A stretch of DNA of 64,000 nt, from the NCBI RefSeq assembly GCF_019969845.1, contig NZ_JAHXYR010000002.1, forward strand, positions 62,001 to 126,000, read 5' to 3'. Under the pieces are notes generated by a model, which saw only the letters and a program-made list of their open reading frames with translations, did not search any database and was not told where the DNA came from. Origin of the DNA: Sphingobacterium sp. GVS05A (GTDB lineage: Bacteria; Bacteroidota; Bacteroidia; Sphingobacteriales; Sphingobacteriaceae). Position 1 is the stretch's first letter, and every line of letters begins with the position of its first letter. Made by a program: the position numbers and the translations under genes. Below, piece by piece: positions 54,680 through 62,293 of the stretch.

Positions 54680-54703
54680 AAGCGGGGCTCAGGCCTCGCT
54701 TTT
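54680..54703 (+). terminator. Hairpin between small secreted protein and GLPGLI gene
   Basis: AAGCGGGGC (54680-54688) pairs with GCCTCGCTT (54693-54701) with one mismatch and is followed by a short T-stretch. It lies just before the GLPGLI start at 54719, so it may be a partial terminator. Confidence 0.65.
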
Positions 54704-54718
54704 CCAAATCTAACGATC

Positions 54719-55498
54719 ATGAACAAATACTTTTTATTCTTTCTATTGTCACTGGCCACAACGGTTTCCCATGGACAAAAGCTAAAGGCTGTATACCAAT
54801 ACCTGCCATCGCCCATGGCTACTTTTCGGGAAGAGGTTTATTTTCAGGACGGGGTAAAAACGTCCGTTCGCGATTCGCTGCCACAGCCCAAACCCCAGGC
54901 CACTGACAATTCCAATGATGAGGAACTGAGTGGTAGCATGTCGATTACACTAGATATGGGCAAAACCTACAGAAACATCATTATCCAAAAAAGTAATGCG
55001 CCCAAACTGCTCGAAACCCGCTCGCTCAAAGGCAGCAACTACTTCGTTAGCGACGATTTTCCGCCCTTAGTGTGGAACACCAGCTACACCGATATCGATA
55101 CCCTAGGCAAACATATATGCCACAAGGCCACCACCACTTACCGTGGCACTACCCTAGTCGCCTATTATACTAACGATATTCCGGTGCCTGCCGGGCCTTA
55201 CAAATTTGGTGGTCTGCCCGGTCTTATCGTAATGCTATACAACGAAGGGGCCAACCCTCACTACTGGCTGCTTAAAGAAATTGAATACCCCTACATAGGT
55301 GATGTACCCGTTAACGAAAAATACATGAATGCGCTGCCTAAGCTCAGCCTGGAGAGCTACATAAAAAAAGAAGATCTCGAAAACGAAGAGCGGATGCGCA
55401 TGATGATGAGCAAAATGCCCCTGATTGAAGGTGTAACCGTGGAACGCAAAAAAGTTCGTGGCAGTGTAGAGCAAGTATATGAGTGGGAAAAAAATTAA
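54719..55498 (+). CDS. GLPGLI-family secreted protein
   Basis: A 259-residue protein with signal peptide (FLFFLLSLATTVSHG). The defining motif GPYKFGGLPGLIVMLYN is present at about residues 158-174, and a KKxE-rich tail follows. GLPGLI proteins are Bacteroidota periplasmic proteins of unknown function, often encoded before a TonB-dependent receptor. The ATG at 54719 is chosen because the next upstream in-frame ATG (54668) lies in the preceding hairpin. A truncated receptor-like ORF overlaps its 3' end. Confidence 0.88.
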   Translation: MNKYFLFFLLSLATTVSHGQKLKAVYQYLPSPMATFREEVYFQDGVKTSVRDSLPQPKPQATDNSNDEELSGSMSITLDMGKTYRNIIIQKSNAPKLLETRSLKGSNYFVSDDFPPLVWNTSYTDIDTLGKHICHKATTTYRGTTLVAYYTNDIPVPAGPYKFGGLPGLIVMLYNEGANPHYWLLKEIEYPYIGDVPVNEKYMNALPKLSLESYIKKEDLENEERMRMMMSKMPLIEGVTVERKKVRGSVEQVYEWEKN

Positions 55499-55679
55499 GC
55501 AGTTCGTAGGGTGGCTTAGGCAATACCTGTTGCTGGTATTTGCGCATGCACAGGTAGTTTCAGGATCTCTTAAACAAAAGTATATAACGATAGTAAGTAT
55601 TTTTCTATCAGTAATCAGATTCAAAAGAAACAATCCGAGTCTTTTGAATCTCAGATGTGAAATAGTATTTAACTCCTGA
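55479..55679 (+). pseudogene. Truncated gene start after GLPGLI (signal peptide only)
   Basis: An ATG overlapping the last 20 bases of the GLPGLI gene opens a frame of 66 codons. It encodes a signal-peptide-like stretch (WLRQYLLLVFAHAQ, cleavage-like AHAQ) followed by VVSGSLKQK, as in the first residues of a carboxypeptidase-regulatory-like/TonB receptor, and then unrelated sequence to a TGA. GLPGLI genes are commonly followed by such receptors, so the rest was probably deleted. Low certainty. Confidence 0.4.
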
Positions 55680-55693
55680 TTATGTATTGATTT

Positions 55694-55724
55694 TTGTCAC
55701 AAATTTTATCAATATTTGTGACAA
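55694..55724. other. Perfect 11-base inverted repeat
   Basis: TTGTCACAAAT (55694-55704) and ATTTGTGACAA (55714-55724) are perfect inverted copies separated by nine bases. No T-run follows, so an operator-like or structural role is as likely as termination. The remaining spacer to 55852 holds only a weak CACATCTT/GACATGG pair near 55803. Confidence 0.5.
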
Positions 55725-55852
55725 GAGAGCTTGACTTCTAATCTGGCTAATGATCTTATTACCAAGCTGACGACTAATTTTTCTACTAAAAACGAAAAAA
55801 ACACATCTTCCGACATGGCTCTACAACATTTATATATTTATTGAGATGGCTC

Positions 55853-56299
55853 TTATTGATAGGAATAAATTGACTTGGACACCTTCCAATTCTCATTCTC
55901 GTAAACCAAAGTCACAAGATCAGTCATGCTAAAGTTGTCAAATTTTAGTACAATTTTTGCAATCATATAATCTGTCGATTTTTCGACGATCTTGATATTC
56001 ACTTTGCAGTTCAGGATTTCTCCCTTTTGTTTTTTCAAAGAGTTGATCACAGCATTGCGTCCGTAGGTCGATACATTGGAAGCCTGGATCTTTTGACTGA
56101 AATCTTCGGCAAATAACTGCTCCACACCCGCTGATTCTCCCTTTGTCGTTACCGCAACATAGTGATCCAAGGCCAAGTCTGCCGTAGAAAGGTTAACGGT
56201 TACTTTTTCTGATTTGGAGCCCGGTCCCTCAGCTGCCATTGTGCATGTGGATAACGCCAATAAGGCGGCGGCTGTAAATGTTTTTACTAATCTTTTCAT
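55853..56299 (-). CDS. NTF2-like secreted protein, paralogue A
   Basis: A 148-residue protein with signal peptide (ALLALSTCTMAAEG). The mature domain reads like the SnoaL/NTF2 or lumazine-binding-like fold used by small Bacteroidota exported proteins: STADLALDHYVAVTTKGESAG, VEQLFAEDFSQKI, VINSLKKQKGEILNC and LVYENENWKVSKSIYSY. No catalytic residues can be named. It is about 60 per cent identical by eye to the protein at 58037 and has the same leader. The function is unknown. Confidence 0.8.
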   Translation of the reverse strand: MKRLVKTFTAAALLALSTCTMAAEGPGSKSEKVTVNLSTADLALDHYVAVTTKGESAGVEQLFAEDFSQKIQASNVSTYGRNAVINSLKKQKGEILNCKVNIKIVEKSTDYMIAKIVLKFDNFSMTDLVTLVYENENWKVSKSIYSYQ

Positions 56300-56480
56300 A
56301 ATGTCTCTATTTCGTTGTGTTCGTTTTTCATCTAAATAATTTGTCTTTTATTTGCGATGAAGCTATCATAAGCGTTTCCATCTATGCTCATGATGGTCTA
56401 TATTCTTACTTGTTAATCTAAAAATCAGATTCTATATGTATTTAGCCTACGGAAGTTAGACAGATGATCGTCCAAACTCG
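56300..56480 (-). promoter_or_regulatory. Conserved leader of the NTF2-like family, copy 2
   Basis: Shares the hairpin region (GAAGCTATCATAAGCGTTTC, then the ATGCTCATGAT arm) and the ACCGAGTTT end with copies 1, 3 and 4. The -7 box seen in the other copies is not conserved here, where CTAAAAATCAGA is found instead. Directly upstream of paralogue A. Confidence 0.55.
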
Positions 56481-56699
56481 GTGAAAAGCAAATAGAATCC
56501 ATTTTATCAACCGCGTGCCAAATACTATACCAGTTGCCGCAATGAGGCCATTTGTACCTCCTAAGCTCTATAATGGCCTTTTTAAAATCTTATTCTAAAA
56601 AGAAATGTACGCATATGAACAGTTTATAAACAGATTGTCCGCATACGTACAGCACATCAAGAGTCTAACAAGAGATTAACTATTTGGTGAATGCTGACG

Positions 56700-56945
56700 A
56701 CCTTATTTTTTATTGGTGATAAAGCTATCATGAGTGCCATTTGAAAGCGTTCGTGATGGTTCATAATGCCTTTATTTTATATTGTTAGTTTTTAGTTTCT
56801 TTTCTAATTTTCGCAAGGATATTGATATTGTTGCATCATTTCCTTGTAGATTATGAATCAAAATTATGACACAATAGGTCCCTAGCCTATGGGCATTAGA
56901 CCAACGGACAGGAAAACTCGGTGAATGGTAGAAATGGGCGGGTGA
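56700..56945 (-). promoter_or_regulatory. Orphan NTF2-family leader, copy 3
   Basis: On the minus strand: ACCGAGTTTTCCTGTCCG, a perfect -7 box TAATTTTG (56866-56859), the AGATATTGATATTG-type stretch shared with copy 4, then AATATAAAATAAAGGCAT where the gene should start. Instead of a coding region the start is joined directly to the leader hairpin (CATCACGAACGC paired with GAGTGCC) that in copies 1 and 2 lies inside the leader. The coding part has been lost by deletion. The rest of 56481-57332 shows nothing recognisable. Confidence 0.6.
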
Positions 56946-57332
56946 TTTCTTTACTGCTATTGCGCAGATGTTGAAATTTATCTATTTTTAATAGGCTTGA
57001 TTTTGATCTTCAGACGCTCAATTGATTTTTTTTGCTGTAAAAGAGACCGAGTCGATAACTAGTTTGATCTTTGTTTCTCAAAACCATAATATTAGAATCT
57101 ATCAATCAAATGTATAAATCTGTTGGACTTACGAAATATCGATGATCGCTGTTTATTTTTTCTTGCCTCGCATTATTGGTACACAACGTGGGGCCCCAGG
57201 AAATAAAATATACAAGTTTTTATAAGAAATCCCTGGGGAGCGTATGACCAAGCCTTCTTATCTGCTCGGTTCAGTACACTTAAAAGACAGGCGTCTAATG
57301 AAGAAGATACAATAGAAAAGTAATTTTACAAA

Positions 57333-57869
57333 ATGAATAAACTGGATAATACAATTAAGCTCTATAGCAACAAAAGGAAAACAGCATTAATTTTACTTGG
57401 ATCGCTATTGTTTGTTATGGGCGGTATTTTCTTTGTCATGTATCCTGAGAGTTTTGACAGGGAGCCTATATTAACGAGAGCACTCGGCATAATATGTATA
57501 TTATTTTTTGGTTTCGCAGCGATTGTGTCCGTCCGGTATCTACTCGCAAACCATCTCTTGCTTGAGATTACAGATCAGGGACTGGATATCGGCGATAAAT
57601 ACAAAACATTTATCTTATGGCAAGATATTATTGGGTTTAAAGAAATTTCGATCTATTCAAATCCAATTATTATTATACTGATAAAAAATAGTGATGCAGT
57701 AATACAACAGGAGTCTAATAAGATTAAAAAGAAAATGATGCAATTTAATATGAATTATGGTTCACCTTATAGCGTGAGCAATGGCAATATGAATATAGGT
57801 CATAGAGAGCTTTTGAAACTTTTAAATGAAAATCTAATAAAATACAAGGACAACAATACTGTTTCCTAA
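57333..57869 (+). CDS. STM3941-like membrane protein
   Basis: A 178-residue protein with two membrane helices at about 17-38 and 50-70 (ALILLGSLLFVMGGIFFVMY and ICILFFGFAAIVSV). A PH-like soluble part follows (LLEITDQGLDIGDKYKTFI, then WQDIIGFKEISIYSNPIIII). This is the layout of the STM3941/YcxB-type family of unknown function. It stands alone and converges with an NTF2-like gene through a shared hairpin. Confidence 0.75.
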   Translation: MNKLDNTIKLYSNKRKTALILLGSLLFVMGGIFFVMYPESFDREPILTRALGIICILFFGFAAIVSVRYLLANHLLLEITDQGLDIGDKYKTFILWQDIIGFKEISIYSNPIIIILIKNSDAVIQQESNKIKKKMMQFNMNYGSPYSVSNGNMNIGHRELLKLLNENLIKYKDNNTVS

Positions 57870-57976
57870 TATCCTCATGCTACGATTTCACTACCGGATG
57901 AATCAAAAGCGTAGGCGATACTTATGTAAACTTGTATCATGCTTACTTTGACTTTTAGTGATCTTCTCAAGATACT

Positions 57977-58006
57977 ACAAAGCCACATCTTTCGATGTGG
58001 CTTTGT
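57977..58006. terminator. Hairpin between convergent genes
   Basis: ACAAAGCCACATC pairs perfectly with GATGTGGCTTTGT around a four-base loop. The flanking T-runs are weak on both strands, but the location between two converging genes fits bidirectional termination. Confidence 0.75.
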
Positions 58007-58036
58007 AACTGTTATATATTTACTAGAGATGGCTTT

Positions 58037-58486
58037 TTATTTATAAGAATTGATTGATTTGGATACTTTCCAGCAATTACCTTCACGTACCAAAGTCACA
58101 AGATCAGTCTTCGTGAATTCTTCAAAAGCTAAAGTGACCTTGGCTACCATAAAATCCGCTGACTCTTCGATGATATCGCTAGTTACTGTACAGTTTAGCT
58201 TCTCACCTTTTTGTTTTTTCAAGTATTTAACGACTTCTTCACGGCTATGTGTTCCCCCATTGGAAGAAGATTGAACCTTTTGGCTGAAATCGGCAGCAAA
58301 TACCTGCTCTACTCCTGCCGACTGGCCTTCGGTTATTACCGCAACATAGTGTTCTAGGGCGAAGCCTGCAGTTGAAAGGTTAACGTCTGCTTTTGTTGAT
58401 TTTGAACCTGGTCCTTCAGCTGCCATAGCGAAAGTGGATACCGCGATCAAGGCTGCTACTGCGAATGTTTTTACTAATGCTTTCAT
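58037..58486 (-). CDS. NTF2-like secreted protein, paralogue B
   Basis: A 149-residue protein with signal peptide (VAALIAVSTFAMAAEG) and the same domain as paralogue A: STAGFALEHYVAVITEGQSAG, VEQVFAADFSQKV, VKYLKKQKGEKLNC and the C-terminus SKSINSYK. This copy is closest to the dead fragments at 18519 and 31499. It is the likely parent or sister of them. The function is unknown; the abundance of copies and the strong signal peptide suggest a highly expressed periplasmic protein. Confidence 0.82.
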   Translation of the reverse strand: MKALVKTFAVAALIAVSTFAMAAEGPGSKSTKADVNLSTAGFALEHYVAVITEGQSAGVEQVFAADFSQKVQSSSNGGTHSREEVVKYLKKQKGEKLNCTVTSDIIEESADFMVAKVTLAFEEFTKTDLVTLVREGNCWKVSKSINSYK

Positions 58487-58660
58487 AATGTCTTTATTTT
58501 ATATTGTTAGTTTTTTAGTTTCTTTTCTAATTGTCGTAAGGATATTGATATTGTTGCATCATTTCCTTGTAGATTCTGAATCAAAACTACAACACAATAG
58601 GCCCATAGCATACAGCCTTTAGACTAACATTACGAAAAACTCGGTGAATGACGAAAATGT
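58487..58660 (-). promoter_or_regulatory. Conserved leader of the NTF2-like family, copy 4
   Basis: On the minus strand: ACCGAGTTTTTCGTAATG, a perfect -7 box TAGTTTTG (58589-58582), the stretch with ATGATGCAACAATATC shared with copy 3, and AATATAAAATAAAGACAT before the ATG. Unlike copies 1 and 2 it lacks the ATGCTCATGAT hairpin. Confidence 0.65.
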
Positions 58661-58692
58661 AGCGGTGAGCGCTCCGAGCATAGCTCCATCTT

Positions 58693-59619
58693 TTAATAAC
58701 CTTTTTCCAAAGAGACTTCGTTGAGTAAAGGTCGTCCTTCGGTCATTCTTCTATAATTATCCACTACCTGCAGGACCGAAGAACTAATGTTTGTCCTACT
58801 CGCAACATGTGGCGTTATAAAAATAGAACTGCAATTCCAGAACGGATGATCTTGGGCTAATGGTTCCTGATGAAATACATCGAGGTAAGCGTTAGCAATT
58901 TGTTTCTTAGCGATCGCTTCTAATAAGTCTTCATCAACAAGATGTTCGCCTCTACCGACGTTAAGTAGAACTGTTCCCTTGGGACATAAACTGAAAAGAT
59001 CATGGTTTAGAATTCCTCTTGTCGCATCAGTCAATGGCAAAACATTCACAATAAAATCTGTTTTCTCAACGGCCAGGCCAAGTCCCGCAATCCCCGTGAA
59101 AGAGGTTACCCCTTGAAGATTTTTAGGTGAATTGGACCATCCGTTGACGTTGAAACCCAACTGGGCTAACCTTTCAGCTACATAACCCCCAATTTCACCT
59201 AATCCTAAAATCGTTACACAGGTTTGACCAATGGATTTATATACGAGGGGCTGCCAATGTTGTTTCGCTTTTTCTGTTGCATAAGCCGAAAAATTCTTCA
59301 TCGAATGCATCAAACATGTCAAAATATGCTCAAACATATCGCTTTTTAACATGGGATCTACAATCCTGCAGGTATGGATATGTGAAGGTATTGATTTAGG
59401 AAATAAATGATCTATCCCGGCACCTCCAGACTGGATAACTTTTAGATTGGGAAAATGAGTATAATAATCTGCCTCAGGCTTCCAACAAAGTGCAAACTCG
59501 ACCTCATCATTATTTTCGATCTCAGGATAGATCTCAACTTTTATTTCGGGTAAATGTTTATTGATCTCGAACTTCCACTCTTCAGCCCGGCCACTATTCA
59601 GTATCAATGCTATACTCAT
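58693..59619 (-). CDS. D-2-hydroxyacid dehydrogenase (glyoxylate/hydroxypyruvate reductase A type)
   Basis: A 308-residue NAD(P)-dependent dehydrogenase. The nucleotide site is TILGLGEIGGYVAERLAQLG. The catalytic Arg is in LLNVGRGEHLVDED, the Glu in YLDVFHQEPL and the His in FITPHVAS. The length and the absence of an N-terminal extension fit the GhrA group, which reduces glyoxylate and hydroxypyruvate. It stands alone, with no operon partners. Confidence 0.92.
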   Translation of the reverse strand: MSIALILNSGRAEEWKFEINKHLPEIKVEIYPEIENNDEVEFALCWKPEADYYTHFPNLKVIQSGGAGIDHLFPKSIPSHIHTCRIVDPMLKSDMFEHILTCLMHSMKNFSAYATEKAKQHWQPLVYKSIGQTCVTILGLGEIGGYVAERLAQLGFNVNGWSNSPKNLQGVTSFTGIAGLGLAVEKTDFIVNVLPLTDATRGILNHDLFSLCPKGTVLLNVGRGEHLVDEDLLEAIAKKQIANAYLDVFHQEPLAQDHPFWNCSSIFITPHVASRTNISSSVLQVVDNYRRMTEGRPLLNEVSLEKGY

Positions 59620-59682
59620 GTTGCTTTCATTTATACGAAAATAACATTTATCCTAAAAACGGCAATGTACTTGTTCCAGAAT

Positions 59683-59720
59683 AATTACTGTACGAGTAAA
59701 CGCTAAGAGAAAGAGTCTGA
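59683..59720. repeat. Second copy of the 38-base flank at 53312
   Basis: AATTACTGTACGAGTAAACG followed by CTAAGAGAAAGAGTCTGA repeats 53312-53349 with four mismatches, but the right arm of the terminator is missing. It lies upstream of the beta-lactamase gene. Confidence 0.65.
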
Positions 59721-59833
59721 ATTAAACATACTATTTACTCGGGGTATATTATTTTTTTGATAATTTAGAGTTATCAACAATCATTTAACTGACTTGTAAA
59801 AGCTTAGATAATAAAATGTAAATACAAACGAAC

Positions 59834-60754
59834 ATGAGAAGACTATTACAATTGGCACCTCTATTCTTATTATTGGTAAGTTGCTATACATCGAATAAAA
59901 AGACAGATTTATTACGGAATAAAATAGCTCAGATCGTTTCAGATAAAGATGCAATTGTTGGTGTTTCAATCATCGGAAATAATGGTCAGGACACCATCTC
60001 CTTAAACGGAGATCGGCGGTTTCCAATGCAAAGTGTTTTTAAATTCCATATCGCATTGGCTGTGCTGTCTGAAATTGACAAAGGAAACCTTTCTTTAGGA
60101 AAAAAAATAGAGGTAGGTAAAGATGAGCTTCTACCAGCGGATTTTTGGAGTCCACTGAGAGATGAAAATCCCAATGGTGGAAGTTTTACAATTGAAAAAT
60201 TAATTCAATATGCTGTTTCCCATAGCGACAATACCGCTTGCGATGTGCTGATACGACTGATCGGAACGCCCAAAACCGTTGAAGATTATTTCAAAAAGAA
60301 CAATATCAAAGAAATACAAATTACATATAATGAAGAAGAGATGCAGGCCAAGTGGGAAAATATGTTTCAAAATTGGACTACCCCAAAAGCAGCAAGTGAG
60401 ACGATAAAAATGTTTTATGAGAACAAGAACAATTTACTTTCAAAAAACAGTTATGATTTTTTTTGGAAGACTAATATAGAAACAACAACTGGGGCAAATC
60501 GAATAAAGGGACAATTACCCAAAGGAACAATTGTAGCTCATAAAACCGGTTGGTCCGGAACAAATAAAACAACTGGCATTACTGCAGCTGTAAACAACAT
60601 TGGTATTGTCTTTTTACCAAATGGTGAGCATTTTATTATTAGTGTTTTTGTGAGTGAATCAAAGGAAAATTTCGATGCAAACGAGAAAATTATCGCCGAC
60701 ATCGCAAAAGCCACTTATGACTTTTATACCAAGCAATCATCAATGAAAAACTGA
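59834..60754 (+). CDS. bla: Class A beta-lactamase (Bacteroidota A2-like)
   Basis: A 306-residue lipoprotein-type enzyme (lipobox LVSC). Active-site motifs are S67-x-x-K in QSVFKFHIA, SDN at 131-133 in SHSDNTACD, and KTG at 237-239 in HKTGWSGTNKTTG. The omega region (ITYNEEEMQAKWENMFQNW) carries Glu residues and fits the A2 subclass of PER, CfxA and CepA enzymes. It is expected to hydrolyse penicillins and cephalosporins in the periplasm. No mobile element is seen nearby, so it is probably an intrinsic chromosomal gene. Confidence 0.93.
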   Translation: MRRLLQLAPLFLLLVSCYTSNKKTDLLRNKIAQIVSDKDAIVGVSIIGNNGQDTISLNGDRRFPMQSVFKFHIALAVLSEIDKGNLSLGKKIEVGKDELLPADFWSPLRDENPNGGSFTIEKLIQYAVSHSDNTACDVLIRLIGTPKTVEDYFKKNNIKEIQITYNEEEMQAKWENMFQNWTTPKAASETIKMFYENKNNLLSKNSYDFFWKTNIETTTGANRIKGQLPKGTIVAHKTGWSGTNKTTGITAAVNNIGIVFLPNGEHFIISVFVSESKENFDANEKIIADIAKATYDFYTKQSSMKN

Positions 60755-60950
60755 AAACAAAGCATTTACCAAACAACGTAAACCGCCTAATATAGCCCCT
60801 GCCAACGACTATAAGTGTTTAACAGATCCCAAGAACACCCAGGCCTGCGAGTGCAATAAGCTCCTAAGCGATGGATTTTAAATTAACAAAGCTATAAAAT
60901 AATATTCTTTCATTTACATAAAACCATAGGAAAGTAATCTTAAGGCGCAA

Positions 60951-60980
60951 CAAAAAGGCCACATTGTGAAATGTGGCCCT
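60951..60980 (-). terminator. Terminator of the GH76 operon
   Basis: AGGCCACATT pairs with AATGTGGCC and is followed on the minus strand by TTTTTG. It lies about 60 bases after the GH76 gene at 61039. Confidence 0.85.
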
Positions 60981-61038
60981 AAATAAACTTACGCCCCATC
61001 TGTGATCAGCCGTAATGATTTGTTTTGTTTAGAAACTA

Positions 61039-62223
61039 CTAATACCCGAATTTTGCTAAGCGGCCGTACATCTCCACAAAAGCACATTGATCCAATAACC
61101 ACTTGGATTTTTTTGGTTTCTCCAATGTCCAATCTGCATCAAACAGCCCATCCTGATCGCGCATGTTAAGCCATGCCAGATCAAGATTTTTCGCAAAAAT
61201 GTCCATGTATTTTCTATTCCCATCCTGTTCGAACAAACTGATATATCCCCGCATCATTACTGCATGGAACCAGACATTACTGTTTTTTAAGATTGGAAAA
61301 TCAATTCCATCTCTGATTTGAAAAAAATAGCTTAAACAAGCTTCAGCAAGCTGCTGCGCATCCATCAGATACTTTTTTTCCTTCGTCAGTTTATAAAGCA
61401 AGGCCGCAGCCTGCAACATCTGGCCTGAATTATAGGAATATTTGGCTTTATCTACCTTACCATTTAGATGTATATTATCCCAATACAGCTTGTCATCTGG
61501 ATCTTGCAAACCTGCTTTTGTCCATTCATATAGACGTCGACCTTCATTTAGGTAATTCTTCTCCTTGGTTGCTTCAAACAGTTTTAGGGCAAACACAGCT
61601 GCTGGGGCATTCGAACAGGCATTTTTGGATTCCTTTTTTTGCTCACACCAATAAATACCACCGCCCAGCTTGTTATCTTCACCACTCTTCACAAAACCCC
61701 ATATTTCTTTTGCATTTTTGAGGTAATCAGCTTTTTTGGTCTGGATATAGCTATCGGTAAAATCAATACCCAACCATATATTGTCATCGTAAAAACGGTC
61801 TGATGCCGGTGCAGAATTGATATAAGAGGCATAACCTACAGGTACACGCTGTTCGTCTCTATATTCATGGAGTCCTACCAGTACCTTTTGATCCAATACT
61901 TTCTGATGGTCGGCTTTATCCTTTGACAGCTCCATCAATGCATTTACGGCCGAGAAACTGCCTGAGAAAGGCCAGAGATAGGCGTATTTTTTCTGCTGCC
62001 CTGCTTGTTCGTTATTATTCAGATAATCTGCTTTAAAATTTTCATCAAAAGGATATTTTTCGATCAATAGTTTATTTTCAGCGCCCCCATATTTGTCGTA
62101 GACCACATCTAGGGTCTTTTGCGCACGATCGGAAAATTGATCTTTTTTAACTTGTGCATGCGTCGTCAAATAACATAATCCTGTCAAAAGTAATGTCGTC
62201 GTTATCCGATTTATTTGTTTCAT
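61039..62223 (-). CDS. GH76 alpha-1,6-mannanase-like enzyme
   Basis: A 394-residue secreted enzyme with signal peptide TTLLLTGLCYLTTHA. GH76 (alpha/alpha)6 phrases are KYAYLWPFSGSFSAVNAL, the adjacent catalytic Asp pair in RFYDDNIWLGIDF, and GGGIYWCEQ followed by KNACSNAPAAVFAL. It cleaves alpha-1,6-mannan backbones of yeast or related cell walls. The ATG at 62223 is used; another ATG two codons upstream is possible. Last gene of a minus-strand operon with a second GH76 and a SusE/F-like gene. Confidence 0.92.
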   Translation of the reverse strand: MKQINRITTTLLLTGLCYLTTHAQVKKDQFSDRAQKTLDVVYDKYGGAENKLLIEKYPFDENFKADYLNNNEQAGQQKKYAYLWPFSGSFSAVNALMELSKDKADHQKVLDQKVLVGLHEYRDEQRVPVGYASYINSAPASDRFYDDNIWLGIDFTDSYIQTKKADYLKNAKEIWGFVKSGEDNKLGGGIYWCEQKKESKNACSNAPAAVFALKLFEATKEKNYLNEGRRLYEWTKAGLQDPDDKLYWDNIHLNGKVDKAKYSYNSGQMLQAAALLYKLTKEKKYLMDAQQLAEACLSYFFQIRDGIDFPILKNSNVWFHAVMMRGYISLFEQDGNRKYMDIFAKNLDLAWLNMRDQDGLFDADWTLEKPKKSKWLLDQCAFVEMYGRLAKFGY

Positions 62224-62293
62224 CTGCATCTATTAGTTTAATGAAGCCATCAGGAACTAATGTTCATCTAATGGCTCCGAGGTATTCAATCTG

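Noticed and set aside
60742..60883. Cys-containing reading stretch after the beta-lactamase (phrase TDPKNTQACECNKLLSDGF)
   Set aside because: No start codon in the open stretch and no known family; it may be the end of a lost small lipoprotein, but the support is too thin.
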